Shown: positions 38,073 through 46,931, counted from the stretch's first letter. The stretch: 56,455 nucleotides of DNA from an uncultured beta proteobacterium (GCA_903885665.1 CAISJL010000163.1:1-56455), one strand, 5' to 3'. A program made the numbers and translations. Notes: generated from the sequence alone by a model not told the origin.

Positions 38073-39230
38073 ATGAGCGTTAAAAAAACTGTGGTGATTG
38101 GACTGTCAGGCGGCGTGGATTCTGCAGTGGCTGCCATGCTCCTCAAAGAGCAAGGCCATGAGGTCATTGGCCTGTTCATGAAGAACTGGGAGGACGACGA
38201 TAGCGAAGCACATTGCTCCACTCGTCAAGACCTCATCGACGCGGTGGCCGTGGCCGATCACCTCGGCATCGAAATCGAAGCCGTCAACTTTAGCGCCGAA
38301 TATAAAGATCGAGTGTTCAAGCAGTTCTTGAGCGAATACGCGGCTGGACGCACACCTAACCCCGATGTATTGTGTAATTCAGAAATTAAATTTAAAGCAT
38401 TTCTTGATCATGCACTCCAGCTAGGCGCCGACCATATTGCCACAGGTCACTATGCAAAAGTACGCGAAGTGGACGGTCGCTATCAGCTATTAAAAGCCGA
38501 TGATGGTACGAAAGATCAAAGTTACTTTCTCTATCGCTTAAACCAACAACAACTGGCAAAAACTTGGTTCCCACTTGGTCAACTCTACAAACGCGAGGTG
38601 CGTGAAATAGCCACACAAGCAGGGCTACCTAATCACGACAAAAAGGACTCCACCGGTATTTGCTTTATTGGTGAGCGTCCATTTCGCGAATTTCTCAACC
38701 GCTACCTACCCGCCAATCCTGGACGTATTGTCGATGCCGATGGCCATGTCGTCGGTAAACATATGGGACTCACCTTCTACACCCTAGGACAGCGCCAAGG
38801 CTTAGGCATTGGTGGCACCCGGGGTGGCGATGGTGACGCTTGGTATGTGGCGGCCAAAGACATGGCGCGCAACGAACTGGTGGTCGTGCAAGGCCATAAC
38901 CATCCGCGCCTGCTCTCTGATCAAATCAATGCCATTCAGCTCAATTGGATCAGCGGTGAGGCGCCACATTGTGCTTGGGTCTACAGCGCCAAATCGCGCT
39001 ACCGCCAAATCGATAGCGCCTGCGCACTGTCTGCGCTCAGCCCGGATCACTGTGTGGTGGAATTCTCGCAAGCCCAATGGGCGGCAACGCCCGGACAGTC
39101 GGTGGTACTCTATGAGAGCAATGTCTGTCTTGGCGGGGGTGTTATTGAAAGCACGCGCCCTGCTCAAGCGCCAGCAAGCGACCTGGCCTGCCAGCCACAC
39201 ACTGACGGCATTGCGCCTGACGAACAGTAA
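38073..39230 (+). CDS. mnmA: tRNA-specific 2-thiouridylase
   Basis: Makes 2-thiouridine at position 34 of tRNA-Lys, -Glu and -Gln. The PP-loop is [10 protein letters not shown] (from residue 10). The catalytic pair is Cys101 (VLCNSEIKF) and Cys197 (STGICFIG). At 385 residues it is of normal length, with a short variable tail. It forms an operon with nudJ. Because 2-selenouridine synthesis starts from this modification, it can also matter in a selenium-using cell, though no selU is seen here. Confidence 0.96.
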   Translation: MSVKKTVVIGLSGGVDSAVAAMLLKEQGHEVIGLFMKNWEDDDSEAHCSTRQDLIDAVAVADHLGIEIEAVNFSAEYKDRVFKQFLSEYAAGRTPNPDVLCNSEIKFKAFLDHALQLGADHIATGHYAKVREVDGRYQLLKADDGTKDQSYFLYRLNQQQLAKTWFPLGQLYKREVREIATQAGLPNHDKKDSTGICFIGERPFREFLNRYLPANPGRIVDADGHVVGKHMGLTFYTLGQRQGLGIGGTRGGDGDAWYVAAKDMARNELVVVQGHNHPRLLSDQINAIQLNWISGEAPHCAWVYSAKSRYRQIDSACALSALSPDHCVVEFSQAQWAATPGQSVVLYESNVCLGGGVIESTRPAQAPASDLACQPHTDGIAPDEQ

Positions 39231-39251
39231 GCGCTGTTCCAACCAATCGAC

Positions 39252-39866
39252 TCACTGCGGTTGAGCGTTGGTATCTCGGAACGAGGGCCGTAACGCAAGC
39301 TTGTCTGCTAGCCGCGCTAACTGTGGATAATCATTGCGCCAATCAGTCGCTGGCAGACGCAACGCTAAAAATCCCAAGCAGCAACCGGTTGCGATATCCG
39401 CCAAGTTAAAAAAGTCACCGGTACACCAAGGCTTATTCCCTAAGTCATCAGCCATTGTCAGTAGAGCACTATTTATTTTTTCATGTTGACGGCGCAGTAG
39501 CGATTCATCTTGATGGGCCGACTCACGCCGCAGCTCCATCAATACCGCCACTGCTGCATCAGTACAGCCATCCGCCAAAGCCTCCCACCGCCGCACTTGG
39601 GTGCGCGGGCGATTGTCATCGGGAATTAAACGGTGCCCGGGGCTAGCATTATCCAAATGCTCGACTATGACACGGGAGTCGTAAATCGCCGTCTCGTCAT
39701 CAAGCACTAAAACAGGAATCTTACCCAATGGGTTAAAGGTCTTGACGTGCGAGCCTGGCGTATGAGGCGCCTCGATCACAAACTCACACTCCATGCGCTT
39801 CTCGATCAACGCTACCCGTACTTTTCGCGTATACGGACTTGTGAGTGTTCCAAACAGCTTCATCAT
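39252..39866 (-). CDS. Glutathione S-transferase family protein
   Basis: Two-domain GST fold. The N-terminal thioredoxin-like domain starts MKLFGTLTSPYTRKVRVAL, with Ser/Thr near residue 10 as probable catalytic residue and KIPVLVLDDETAIYDSRVI as the cis-Pro and glutathione-binding part. A helical C-terminal domain follows. I chose ATG 39866 by homology. The frame runs open to 39920 without support. At 204 residues it is typical. It is convergent with mnmA and divergent from the selenoprotein gene. Confidence 0.85.
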   Translation of the reverse strand: MMKLFGTLTSPYTRKVRVALIEKRMECEFVIEAPHTPGSHVKTFNPLGKIPVLVLDDETAIYDSRVIVEHLDNASPGHRLIPDDNRPRTQVRRWEALADGCTDAAVAVLMELRRESAHQDESLLRRQHEKINSALLTMADDLGNKPWCTGDFFNLADIATGCCLGFLALRLPATDWRNDYPQLARLADKLALRPSFRDTNAQPQ

Positions 39867-40059
39867 GACCCAGAGTGCTCGATTCAACGTTAAACAACAA
39901 TTTAAAAACAACGTCGCCAACGCAGATTGCTGATCAAACTGCTGATCATGGCACCTGCTATTAACGATCCGTGGATAACTACGCTAAAGTACACTAAACC
40001 AACTGAGCAAATGAACGCTAACCATTGGCGAAGATTAAGGGATTATTCTACCATTATCC

Positions 40060-40089
40060 TTGACGCTACGACCCAAATCCGATTACGCT
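40060..40089 (+). promoter_or_regulatory. Candidate promoter of the selenoglutaredoxin gene
   Basis: TTGACG at 40060-40065, an 18-base spacer and TACGCT at 40084-40089. The -35 is good and the -10 is weak. It would start transcription about 40 bases before ATG 40136. Confidence 0.35.
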
Positions 40090-40135
40090 TGCACGCATCT
40101 CATCTCTTTCTCGTCCGCTCACAAAGGATCCCCCC

Positions 40136-40909
40136 ATGGAAGTCTTACCACAGCAATTTATTTTATTTACCCAACCTGGTTGAAGCAGCTGTCTACGGGC
40201 GAAAGAGTTTCTTTCGCGCAAAAGTATCGATTTTGTCGCTATTGACGTCTTAAACGATCCCCAAGGTCGGGAGCGCTTACTGACTTATGGGGTACGCAAT
40301 GTTCCAGTGATTGCCAAAGGCGAGCAGTTTGTGTTTGGTCAAAACCTCGAAGACGTCGCCGAATTTGTTGGCCTCCAAGGTACTGGTCACAAACCACTGC
40401 CACCTGAAGTTTTGATCCAAAAATGGGTGATGGTATTGCGTGCCGCGCAACGCTTTATGCGGCAACTGCCAAACGAGGCTATTCTCGAGCGCGTCATTCC
40501 TAATCGTGATCGCTCTATCCGCTACATGTGCCACCACGTGTTCCGGATCGGTGAAGCGTTTTTAGAGTCTGTTGAAGGTCAAACCGAATATGCCGTACAG
40601 CTGGCCAATATACCGCCCGCAGAAGGCACGTATATGACTGGCGCCTCTATTGCCGAATATGGCGAAGGCATCATTGCACGCCTACAGCATTGGTGGGATC
40701 ACCTCGAAGATAAAACTTGCCAACAGAAAATTAAAACCTTCTTTGGGATGCAGCCGATTTATATGCTCTACGAACGCTCGACTTGGCATAGCGCCCAACA
40801 CGCCCGCCAGCTGACTGCAGTACTAGAGCGCCTAGGCATAGAGCCCGAGCAGCGCCTGACGGCTGAAGATTTGGCAGGCTTACCGCTTCCAGAGCGCTTG
40901 TGGGAGTAG
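40136..40909 (+). CDS. Selenoprotein: glutaredoxin-like domain (Sec16) fused to DinB-like domain
   Basis: The start at ATG 40136 has AAAGGA at 40123-40128. The frame runs MEVLPQQFILFTQPG, then an in-frame TGA at 40181-40183 read as Sec16, then SSCLRAKEFLSRKS and on to TAG 40909, 257 residues in all. U16-S-S-C19 is placed exactly as the redox pair of a glutaredoxin. The cis-Pro is Pro57 (RNVPVIAKG) and the GQNLED stretch matches the glutathione-side turn. Residues 90-257 are helical, with HH at 133-134 and HSAQH (His218, His222), the DinB/YfiT-like metal-binding pattern. A SECIS-like hairpin follows the TGA, and selA, selB and selC are in the window. A conventional call would begin at GTG 40307 and miss the redox domain. 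Probable thiol/selenol reductase; substrate unknown. Confidence 0.88.
40184..40217 (+). promoter_or_regulatory. Bacterial SECIS-like element
   Basis: Downstream of the TGA, GCGAAAGA (40199-40206) pairs perfectly with TCTTTCGC (40210-40217) around the loop GTT (40207-40209). The apical loop begins with G and lies 23 bases after the TGA. This fits the general bacterial SECIS description: a short upper stem, G among the first loop bases, and a loop some 16-37 bases from the UGA. SelB would bind it to recode the UGA. Confidence 0.75.
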
Positions 40910-40964
40910 TGTCGAAAACATCTTATTTTTCAGTTAGTTATATAACTACAAAGCAGTAACTTAG

Positions 40965-41009
40965 CAATGGCCACGGATCTCTGATTCATGGCCATTGGTT
41001 TATCTTTTT
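40965..41009 (+). terminator. Terminator after the selenoprotein gene
   Basis: The 9-bp perfect arms CAATGGCCA (40965-40973) and TGGCCATTG (40989-40997) have a 15-base loop and a T-rich tail ending in TTTTT. Confidence 0.65.
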
Positions 41010-41072
41010 GATGTGTTTGATGTGTTTGATGTGTTTGATGTGTTTGATGTGTTTGATCTATTTGATCTATTT
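41010..41072. repeat. Perfect 9-bp tandem repeat (gatgtgttt x5, gatctattt x2)
   Basis: Seven uninterrupted 9-base units follow the terminator. The first five are identical and the last two share a variant. The unit keeps reading frames open, but no ribosome site or homology suggests a gene. Confidence 0.9.
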
Positions 41073-41229
41073 AATATATGCAATCCCTATAACCTATCTT
41101 ATCTCAACAAATTGGTCTCGAGCCCCACAGCTCACCCGCAAGCCTCTACAATTCACACATCGCGACCACCACAGCCGCGCTCATAACAATACTGCACAAC
41201 ACTGCAGCCACAGCCGGAGCACCTTGAAG

Positions 41230-41538
41230 ATGACCACTGCACTCATAGACATTGCCCGCGTTATTCGCAGCAAAAATGCCGGGCCGACGACTCTCACCCT
41301 AGACTTACTGTTTAATGACGCCGCCGGCTTTGACCTGGCGCGCCAATCTCCCGCACTCAGTGCAGCCAATATTGCGAGTTTGTATAGACTAGCGCCTAGC
41401 CAAGTCGAGATCATTAGCTACCCACCGGCGCAAGCGATCAAAATCGTGCTAGACCGTGCCATTGTGGCTGGCACGCCTGGCGACCGTGATGTCTACGGCG
41501 CACAGCAACACGGACCACTACTCAACCTCAGCCTTTAA
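41230..41538 (+). CDS. DUF4387 family protein
   Basis: 102-residue protein beginning MTTALIDIARVIRSKNAGPTT. It contains LDLLFNDAAGFDLA and the YPPAQAIKIVLDR segment, a pattern of DUF4387. This family is usually encoded beside AtuA-like (DUF1446) proteins, as here, so the two probably form a complex or a two-part enzyme. ATG 41230 follows a CGGAGC region. The biochemical role is unknown. Confidence 0.8.
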   Translation: MTTALIDIARVIRSKNAGPTTLTLDLLFNDAAGFDLARQSPALSAANIASLYRLAPSQVEIISYPPAQAIKIVLDRAIVAGTPGDRDVYGAQQHGPLLNLSL

Positions 41539-41545
41539 CACCAAT

Positions 41546-41590
41546 AATAAATCTAATAATAATAATAATAATAATAACAATAACAATAAC
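41546..41590. repeat. AAT / AAC trinucleotide repeat
   Basis: A run of (aat) units passing into (aac) units fills the gap between the DUF4387 gene and the AtuA-like gene. If read through from an upstream GTG at 41456 it would encode poly-Asn, which is not credible as protein. Confidence 0.85.
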
Positions 41591-41629
41591 GCTAACAATC
41601 ACCACAACACCCAGTCACAGGAGACGCAG

Positions 41630-43030
41630 ATGACTGCACTCGACCAATTACGCGCTGAACTAGTAACCCCTCAAGGACGCAAACCACTACGCGCCCTAGC
41701 CGCTTCTGGCCAACTCGGTTACGGTGTGCCGGATGCCGCATTCCAAGCCGGGCTTGCTCAGCAACCGCACTTCATCGGTTGCGACATGGGATCTGTCGAC
41801 CCTGGGCCTTTTTATTTAGGCAGTGGTGAGCTGGCAACCAGCATCGAAGTCACCCGTAGCGATTTGCGCAAAGTCCTCTGTGGTGCACGCGCCATTGGTG
41901 TGCCCTTAATCATTGGCACTGCCGGCACTGCTGGGGCCGCACCACACTTGGCGCAAACTCTAGCTATGGTGCGCGACATTGCCCAATCTGAAAACCTACA
42001 CTTTCGTCTAGCCAGTATTAGTGCTGATATGCCACGCGACACCCTCAAAGCCGCAGTCACTGCCGGCCGCACTCGGGCACTGGGTGCAATTGCCCCACTG
42101 ACCACCACCGACATCGACGAGGCAAGCCATATCGTCGGACAAATGGGCATCGAAGCCTTTCAGCGCGCGCTCGAAGCGGGTGCCGATGTGGTGATTGCTG
42201 GGCGCGCCTGCGATACCGCGGTATTTGCTGCGATACCAGCGGCATTAGGCTATCCCATTGGACCAGCAATGCACATGGCAAAAATTATTGAGTGCTGCTC
42301 GATTTGCACCATTCCCGGCGGTCGCGATGCCCTCTTAGGCACGCTAGACGATGAAGGTTTCACCATCGACAGCATGAACCCAATACGCCAAGCCACACCG
42401 ATGTCGGTAGCTGCCCATAGCCTCTACGAACAAGGCGACCCCTACCGCGTCTATGAACCCGAAGGTACTTTGCACACCGATGGCGCGCAATACACCGCCA
42501 TCGATGACCATCGCTGTCGGATCAGCGGCGCACGCTGGGAGCCTGCAACCCAATTTACTGTCAAAATTGAAGGGGCAACCCAAGTTGGTGAACGTGCTGT
42601 ATTGCTAGCGGGTTGTGGCGACCCGCGAGCGATTGCCGCCATGCCCGAGATTCTCACCGCAGTCGAAGCGATTGTGCGTGAACTAGTCGCCGGATCAGTG
42701 AGTGCGCCGTTTCAGATTTATCCTAAAGTCTATGGCATTGATGGTGTTATCAATTGGCCAACCCCCGCACCCCAACAAAGTCGCGAAGCATTTGTGATGG
42801 TAGAAGTGATTGCTGCCACCCGTGCCGATGCAAAGTCAGTAGCCACCGTATTTAAGCAATACCTGTTGCATCACGGTTTTCCAGGACGTATCTCAACCGG
42901 TGGTAACTTAGCCTTCCCCTTCACCCCACCAGAAGTCATGGCGGGCACAGCCTATCGCTTTAGTGCCTATCATGTAGTGGAAGTCGATGCGCTCGCCCCC
43001 TTGTTCCCTATTCATATTGAAGACCTCTAA
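41630..43030 (+). CDS. AtuA-like (DUF1446) acyl catabolism protein
   Basis: 466-residue protein of the AtuA/DUF1446 family, named for acyclic terpene utilisation in Pseudomonas. Its precise reaction is unsettled. Segments such as FIGCDMGSVDPGPFYLGSGE near residue 50, IGTAGTAGAAPHL and VVIAGRACDTAVFAAIPA fit the family. The start at ATG 41630 has AGGAG at 41619-41623. It pairs with DUF4387 upstream and a Bug receptor downstream. This suggests uptake and degradation of a branched or unusual carboxylate, for example a terpenoid acid (inference). Confidence 0.82.
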   Translation: MTALDQLRAELVTPQGRKPLRALAASGQLGYGVPDAAFQAGLAQQPHFIGCDMGSVDPGPFYLGSGELATSIEVTRSDLRKVLCGARAIGVPLIIGTAGTAGAAPHLAQTLAMVRDIAQSENLHFRLASISADMPRDTLKAAVTAGRTRALGAIAPLTTTDIDEASHIVGQMGIEAFQRALEAGADVVIAGRACDTAVFAAIPAALGYPIGPAMHMAKIIECCSICTIPGGRDALLGTLDDEGFTIDSMNPIRQATPMSVAAHSLYEQGDPYRVYEPEGTLHTDGAQYTAIDDHRCRISGARWEPATQFTVKIEGATQVGERAVLLAGCGDPRAIAAMPEILTAVEAIVRELVAGSVSAPFQIYPKVYGIDGVINWPTPAPQQSREAFVMVEVIAATRADAKSVATVFKQYLLHHGFPGRISTGGNLAFPFTPPEVMAGTAYRFSAYHVVEVDALAPLFPIHIEDL

Positions 43031-43094
43031 ACGCACAATCTCAGGCTAACAACACCCACCCTACACAACACACCTACCTAAAACGACGCCCACC

Positions 43095-44096
43095 ATGCCA
43101 TCACGACAGCGCCCACCCACAATGCTATTCACCTTATTACTGAGTCTGCTCTGTCTGTGGTCTAACACAGGCGCTAGCCAATCTAATCACACCATAGTGC
43201 GCTACCCACAGCGCGTGGTGCGCTTTGTGGTGCCGTTCTCACCAGGCGCCTCTAATGATGTAATTGCCCGTCTGCTCGCCCAAAAACTCACCGAGCGATG
43301 GGGGCAACAAGTGGTGGTCGATAACCGTGCGGGCGCCGGTGGCATGCTTGGCGCCGAGATTGTGTCCAAAGCTCAAGCCGATGGATACACGCTACTGATG
43401 GCCAATCCGGGAGCCAATACCATTAACTATTCGCTGCGACCGCAAATGCCTTATCAAGCCAGCGATTTTGCGCCCGTTATGCTATTAGGCTGGTCGCCCA
43501 TTTTATTAGTGACCGGCGTAAGTCACCCCGCGCGCAACCTCAAAGAACTCATCGCAATGGCTAGAGCGCGTCCCGGTCAATTTAGCGGTGGCTCCTCCGG
43601 TACCGGTGGTAGCAGTCATCTAGCACTGGAGTTATTTAAAATGCTGGCCGGCGTGGATATTTTGCACGTCCCCTACAAAGGTGCTGGCCCTGCGATTAGC
43701 GACCTAGTCGCCGGACAACTCAGCTTGATTTTCACCACCTCAGTCACCGCACAACCGATGATCAACAGTGGCAAATTAAAAGCACTAGCGGTCGCGGGTA
43801 ATCAACGACTCGCAATTTATCCCGACATACCTACCAGCACAGAACAAGGACTACCCGGATTTGAGGTGCCTATTTGGTTTGGTCTCGTGGTGCCAGCACA
43901 AACGCCACGCCCGATTATTGAAAAATTAAATCACGACCTACAAAGCACATTAAATTTAACTGAAATTAAAGATCGTTTTTTTGCGCTCGGTCTAGAACCA
44001 CAAGGGGGCCCTGCCGAGCGTTTTGGTCGATTATTAGAAGAAGATACCGCACGTTGGCGTAGAGTGATTAAATCCGCCAACATTAAACTCGATTAA
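43095..44096 (+). CDS. Bug-family (TctC-like) periplasmic solute receptor
   Basis: Periplasmic receptor of tripartite tricarboxylate transporters, expanded in Burkholderiales. A signal peptide runs to about residue 29 (NTGAS|QS). The mature part has RVVRFVVPFSPGASNDVIAR and the conserved VVDNRAGAGGMLGAEIV near residue 75. GTGGSSHLALELFK and HVPYKGAGPAISDLVAGQ follow. At 333 residues it is typical. No TctA/TctB membrane genes are nearby, a common situation for orphan Bug proteins. The ligand is likely a carboxylate but is not identifiable. Confidence 0.92.
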   Translation: MPSRQRPPTMLFTLLLSLLCLWSNTGASQSNHTIVRYPQRVVRFVVPFSPGASNDVIARLLAQKLTERWGQQVVVDNRAGAGGMLGAEIVSKAQADGYTLLMANPGANTINYSLRPQMPYQASDFAPVMLLGWSPILLVTGVSHPARNLKELIAMARARPGQFSGGSSGTGGSSHLALELFKMLAGVDILHVPYKGAGPAISDLVAGQLSLIFTTSVTAQPMINSGKLKALAVAGNQRLAIYPDIPTSTEQGLPGFEVPIWFGLVVPAQTPRPIIEKLNHDLQSTLNLTEIKDRFFALGLEPQGGPAERFGRLLEEDTARWRRVIKSANIKLD

Positions 44097-44290
44097 TGAC
44101 GCTAGCACTTGATCATAACAAAGCACTAGATCTGACCAACGACTACGTCTTACCCTCTACAAGTTCTTAATCTTAATCAACTCTAACTCATTAATAATTA
44201 ATAATTAATGATTATTAACTACTGATTAGTGATTACTATTTTTAAACAATCCAAGGCTTACCACCAAACCCTACTCATCCGTATTATTTA
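44097..44290. repeat. AT-rich spacer with TAATTAATGATT-like repeats
   Basis: Between the convergent Bug receptor and hydrolase genes, bases 44160-44240 repeat taataattaa / ctgattagtgatt-like words. A TTGATCAT half-site lies near 44109. No gene is visible. Confidence 0.5.
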
Positions 44291-45565
44291 CTATCCCCCA
44301 ACAGTACGCACTGAAGTAACAGTCGTGACTTGCACCTGACCATTGGCTTCAACAAACCAACGCTCACTCTGACATTCCCGACCAGCCAGTCGATCGCTCA
44401 CCCAATCGGCCACCAAAATCCCTGGCGAGGGACCCAAGTGAGTGGCCGGCACATTGCCCACTGAATGGCGACAATCTTGATACACCACTAAATGCTTAGG
44501 TCCAGGCAAGGTGTTAAACATCTGCTCGGTATACGTCAGGGGACATAACTCATCGGCCTCACCAGCCACGCACAAATAAGGCGCATTGATGCGCTCGGCA
44601 TGGCCTTGCCACGTTAAGGTTTGACGAAAACCATCAAAAGCGGCTTCATCCACAAACCCCGCCATATACATAAAACGTTGCTTAAACGTTGGTGAGGCCT
44701 CTTCAAAAATGGTATGGCAGCCCGGCTCTAAGCAAGTTGCAGTCACTGCGCAAGCACGAAAGCGCGGCTCATGGGCACATGCAATCGTAGCGAATAAAGA
44801 ACCAAAGCTCTGGCCCGCAATCGCTATTCGCTGCGGATCAATTTCAGGTCTAGCGACTAACCAATCCATGATGGCCGTGCCCGCCGCCATCCAATTGGGC
44901 GCGCTCACCGGAATCCCTAATATCGCACTTTCGTACTGACCCGGCCCCTCAATACTGAGCACTGCAATGCCGCGACTTAACCACCGATCACCAAACAATG
45001 CGACACTGGCCTCTTTAAAACTATCCATGCCCGGAATCACCACCACCACAGGCATCTGCCCGCCCTGATAGCCTGGCGGTAAATGCAACCATCCGGGTAG
45101 CGCACGCCCCTGAAACGGAATCCATGCCGCTTCTACTCGATGATCGGCAAGCGCTGCATACTCGGTATAGCAATCACGCTTGCGTTGATTCAATGCTAAA
45201 TTCTGCGTGTTATTTTCATCAAACGACCATTGTGCTGCAGCGTATTGCACTGCTGCAATAAAAAAATTCTGGCTGGCAGTCACGCGATGGCCTTGCGCTA
45301 ATGCGGCGCGCGCCTTAGTCTCGCGCCGCCGTGCAGCGGTTGCAAATGCCGGCGAGATATCCGCAAATTTTTTAACACGATCGCGAATCCCAGCAAAATC
45401 AGCATTCGCTTCAGCACCACAAGGCGCGTTGTAATTAATGCTGCGTGGTTGATCCCAATCAATGCCAACCGAACGAATCACGTTATCAACTAACCAACGC
45501 TGCTCACGCCAGCGACGTGTGCTCGGGCCCGTGTGTCCTGTCGAATCTTGCAAACGCTTGTCCAT
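44291..45565 (-). CDS. Alpha/beta hydrolase with helical N-terminal domain
   Basis: Serine hydrolase with the nucleophile in GQSFGSL (about Ser253), the acid in AGEADELCP and His in CRHSVGN. A helical region of about 145 residues precedes the hydrolase core, as in FrsA-like and 2,6-dihydropseudooxynicotine hydrolase-like enzymes that cleave C-C or ester bonds. ATG 45565 is chosen because AGGAG lies eight bases upstream. GTG 45574 would be too close to that site. A perfect palindrome lies about 27 bases upstream. Probably part of the local carboxylate catabolism, with unknown substrate. Confidence 0.85.
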   Translation of the reverse strand: MDKRLQDSTGHTGPSTRRWREQRWLVDNVIRSVGIDWDQPRSINYNAPCGAEANADFAGIRDRVKKFADISPAFATAARRRETKARAALAQGHRVTASQNFFIAAVQYAAAQWSFDENNTQNLALNQRKRDCYTEYAALADHRVEAAWIPFQGRALPGWLHLPPGYQGGQMPVVVVIPGMDSFKEASVALFGDRWLSRGIAVLSIEGPGQYESAILGIPVSAPNWMAAGTAIMDWLVARPEIDPQRIAIAGQSFGSLFATIACAHEPRFRACAVTATCLEPGCHTIFEEASPTFKQRFMYMAGFVDEAAFDGFRQTLTWQGHAERINAPYLCVAGEADELCPLTYTEQMFNTLPGPKHLVVYQDCRHSVGNVPATHLGPSPGILVADWVSDRLAGRECQSERWFVEANGQVQVTTVTSVRTVGG

Positions 45566-45941
45566 CGGTATCACTCCTGAGTATTTATGGATTGATCATG
45601 CGTATGATCAACCCTTATTGCCATTGCGCATCTGCTATGTTGCTGCTCACTGCTCACACTCACGGCAAACCCTTCACTCTAATTCGCGCTATTTAGCTGC
45701 ATCGCCCTCCCAAGACCATACGCATCTAGCGTGATATGGACTTGGTGCCCATGCATTAACAGTCGCCACTACAAGCACTACATTATCATGCGCTATTGTA
45801 GCGATTCTAGCGGCTGTATTTTTACAGAATCAACTTGCGTAAATCCATGCGAGAATAAGCGCCTGTGAAATGTCGCTTATAACCACCCTACAATGCAAGC
45901 CATCTGCAATGGTCCACATTCAACGTTCGGAGATTACCTCT
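45566..45941. other. Divergent region hydrolase / quinone oxidoreductase
   Basis: About 375 bases without a gene between divergent starts. It contains the palindrome at 45592-45611 near the hydrolase. The rest shows no clear motif apart from GGAG at 45929-45932, the ribosome site of the oxidoreductase. Confidence 0.5.
45592..45611. promoter_or_regulatory. Operator-like perfect inverted repeat
   Basis: TTGATCAT, a 4-base spacer and ATGATCAA form a 20-base dyad with 8-bp perfect arms, just upstream of the hydrolase gene. This fits a dimeric repressor site (GntR or TetR type). No regulator gene is next to it. Confidence 0.55.
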
Positions 45942-46931
45942 ATGCAAGCCACCACCATGACCGCTATCGAAATCACACAAGCCGGCGGCCCCGAAGTGCT
46001 GCAAGTCTGCACCCGCCCTGTGCCACAACCCGGTCCCGGTCAGGTCTTAATCAAAGTGGCTTACGCTGGTATTAACCGCCACGACTGCGGTCAACGCAAG
46101 CGCGGCTTTGGCCCCAAAGGTGCAACTGACATTCCTGGCCTAGAAGTCTCAGGCACTGTAGTTGCCACAGGGGCTGGCGTCACGCGTTGGCAGCCCGGTG
46201 CCAGCGTCTGCGCCTTAGTCAACGGTGGCGGCTATGCTGAATACTGTTTAGCACTCGATATTGTCACCCTTCCCATCCCCGCTCGCTTTGATCTGCAATT
46301 GGCCGCAGCCTTGCCAGAGGCCTTGTTTACCGCTTGGCTCAATGTCTTTATGTTGGGTCGACTGCAACACGGAGAATGCTTGCTAGTGCATGGCGGCTCT
46401 AGTGGTGTAGGCTCAATTGCTATTCAACTCGCCCACCTCCACGGCGCGCGCGTCATTACCACTGTGGGCAATGCCACTAAAGCCGCTTATTGCCAAGGCC
46501 TGGGTGCCGAAGTCATCTTGTATCGCGAGCAAGATTTTGTCGCTGAAGTGGCACAACTGACCAAAGGCCGTGGTGTAGACGTGATTCTGGATATGGCGGG
46601 TGCCGAATACGCCAGACGTAACCTCGAAGCCTTAGCCATGGACGGTCGCATCCTCCATCTAAGCTCTGGCGATGGCGAATACAGCGTGCCGTTAAGTGCC
46701 ATTATGGGTAAACGCGCAGTCGTCTCTGGCTCCCAATTACGCGTATCAGCCAATTCAGTCAAAGCTGAAATTGTGCGCCAAACACTAGATCAAGTCTGGG
46801 AGCATCTGGGCACCAAAGTTACCCCAGTCATCGATTCCATCTTGCCGCTCGCCCAAGCAAACGCAGCACATGCACGCATGGAGAGCAGTGCGCATATCGG
46901 CAAAATTCTGTTGACCGTCGCTGGCGCCTAA
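45942..46931 (+). CDS. NAD(P)H:quinone oxidoreductase (zeta-crystallin-like MDR)
   Basis: Zinc-free medium-chain dehydrogenase/reductase of the quinone oxidoreductase class. The GroES-like N-terminal half contains YAGINRHDCGQRKRG. The nucleotide-binding half has LLVHGGSSGVGSIAIQLA near residue 145. ATG 45942 is chosen for GGAG nine bases upstream. ATG 45957 is the alternative. At 329 residues it has the normal length. The true acceptor may be a quinone or an enoyl compound. Confidence 0.88.
   Translation: MQATTMTAIEITQAGGPEVLQVCTRPVPQPGPGQVLIKVAYAGINRHDCGQRKRGFGPKGATDIPGLEVSGTVVATGAGVTRWQPGASVCALVNGGGYAEYCLALDIVTLPIPARFDLQLAAALPEALFTAWLNVFMLGRLQHGECLLVHGGSSGVGSIAIQLAHLHGARVITTVGNATKAAYCQGLGAEVILYREQDFVAEVAQLTKGRGVDVILDMAGAEYARRNLEALAMDGRILHLSSGDGEYSVPLSAIMGKRAVVSGSQLRVSANSVKAEIVRQTLDQVWEHLGTKVTPVIDSILPLAQANAAHARMESSAHIGKILLTVAGA

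Noticed and set aside
40181-40183. General reassignment of TGA to another amino acid in this organism
   Set aside because: TGA is used as a real stop elsewhere, for example in the ATGA overlaps ileS/lspA and selA/selB, and a tRNA-Sec is present.
40307-40909. A separate 200-residue protein starting at GTG 40307, with the TGA at 40181 as a true stop
   Set aside because: There is no ribosome site at 40307. The 57 residues upstream form an obvious glutaredoxin half in the same frame, with a good ribosome site and ATG at 40136.
41010-41072. CRISPR array
   Set aside because: The units are 9 bases with no spacers. This is a plain tandem repeat.
41456-41629. N-terminal extension of the AtuA-like protein from GTG 41456
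   Set aside because: It would encode a poly-Asn stretch from a trinucleotide repeat and overlap the DUF4387 gene. ATG 41630 has AGGAG and fits the family.
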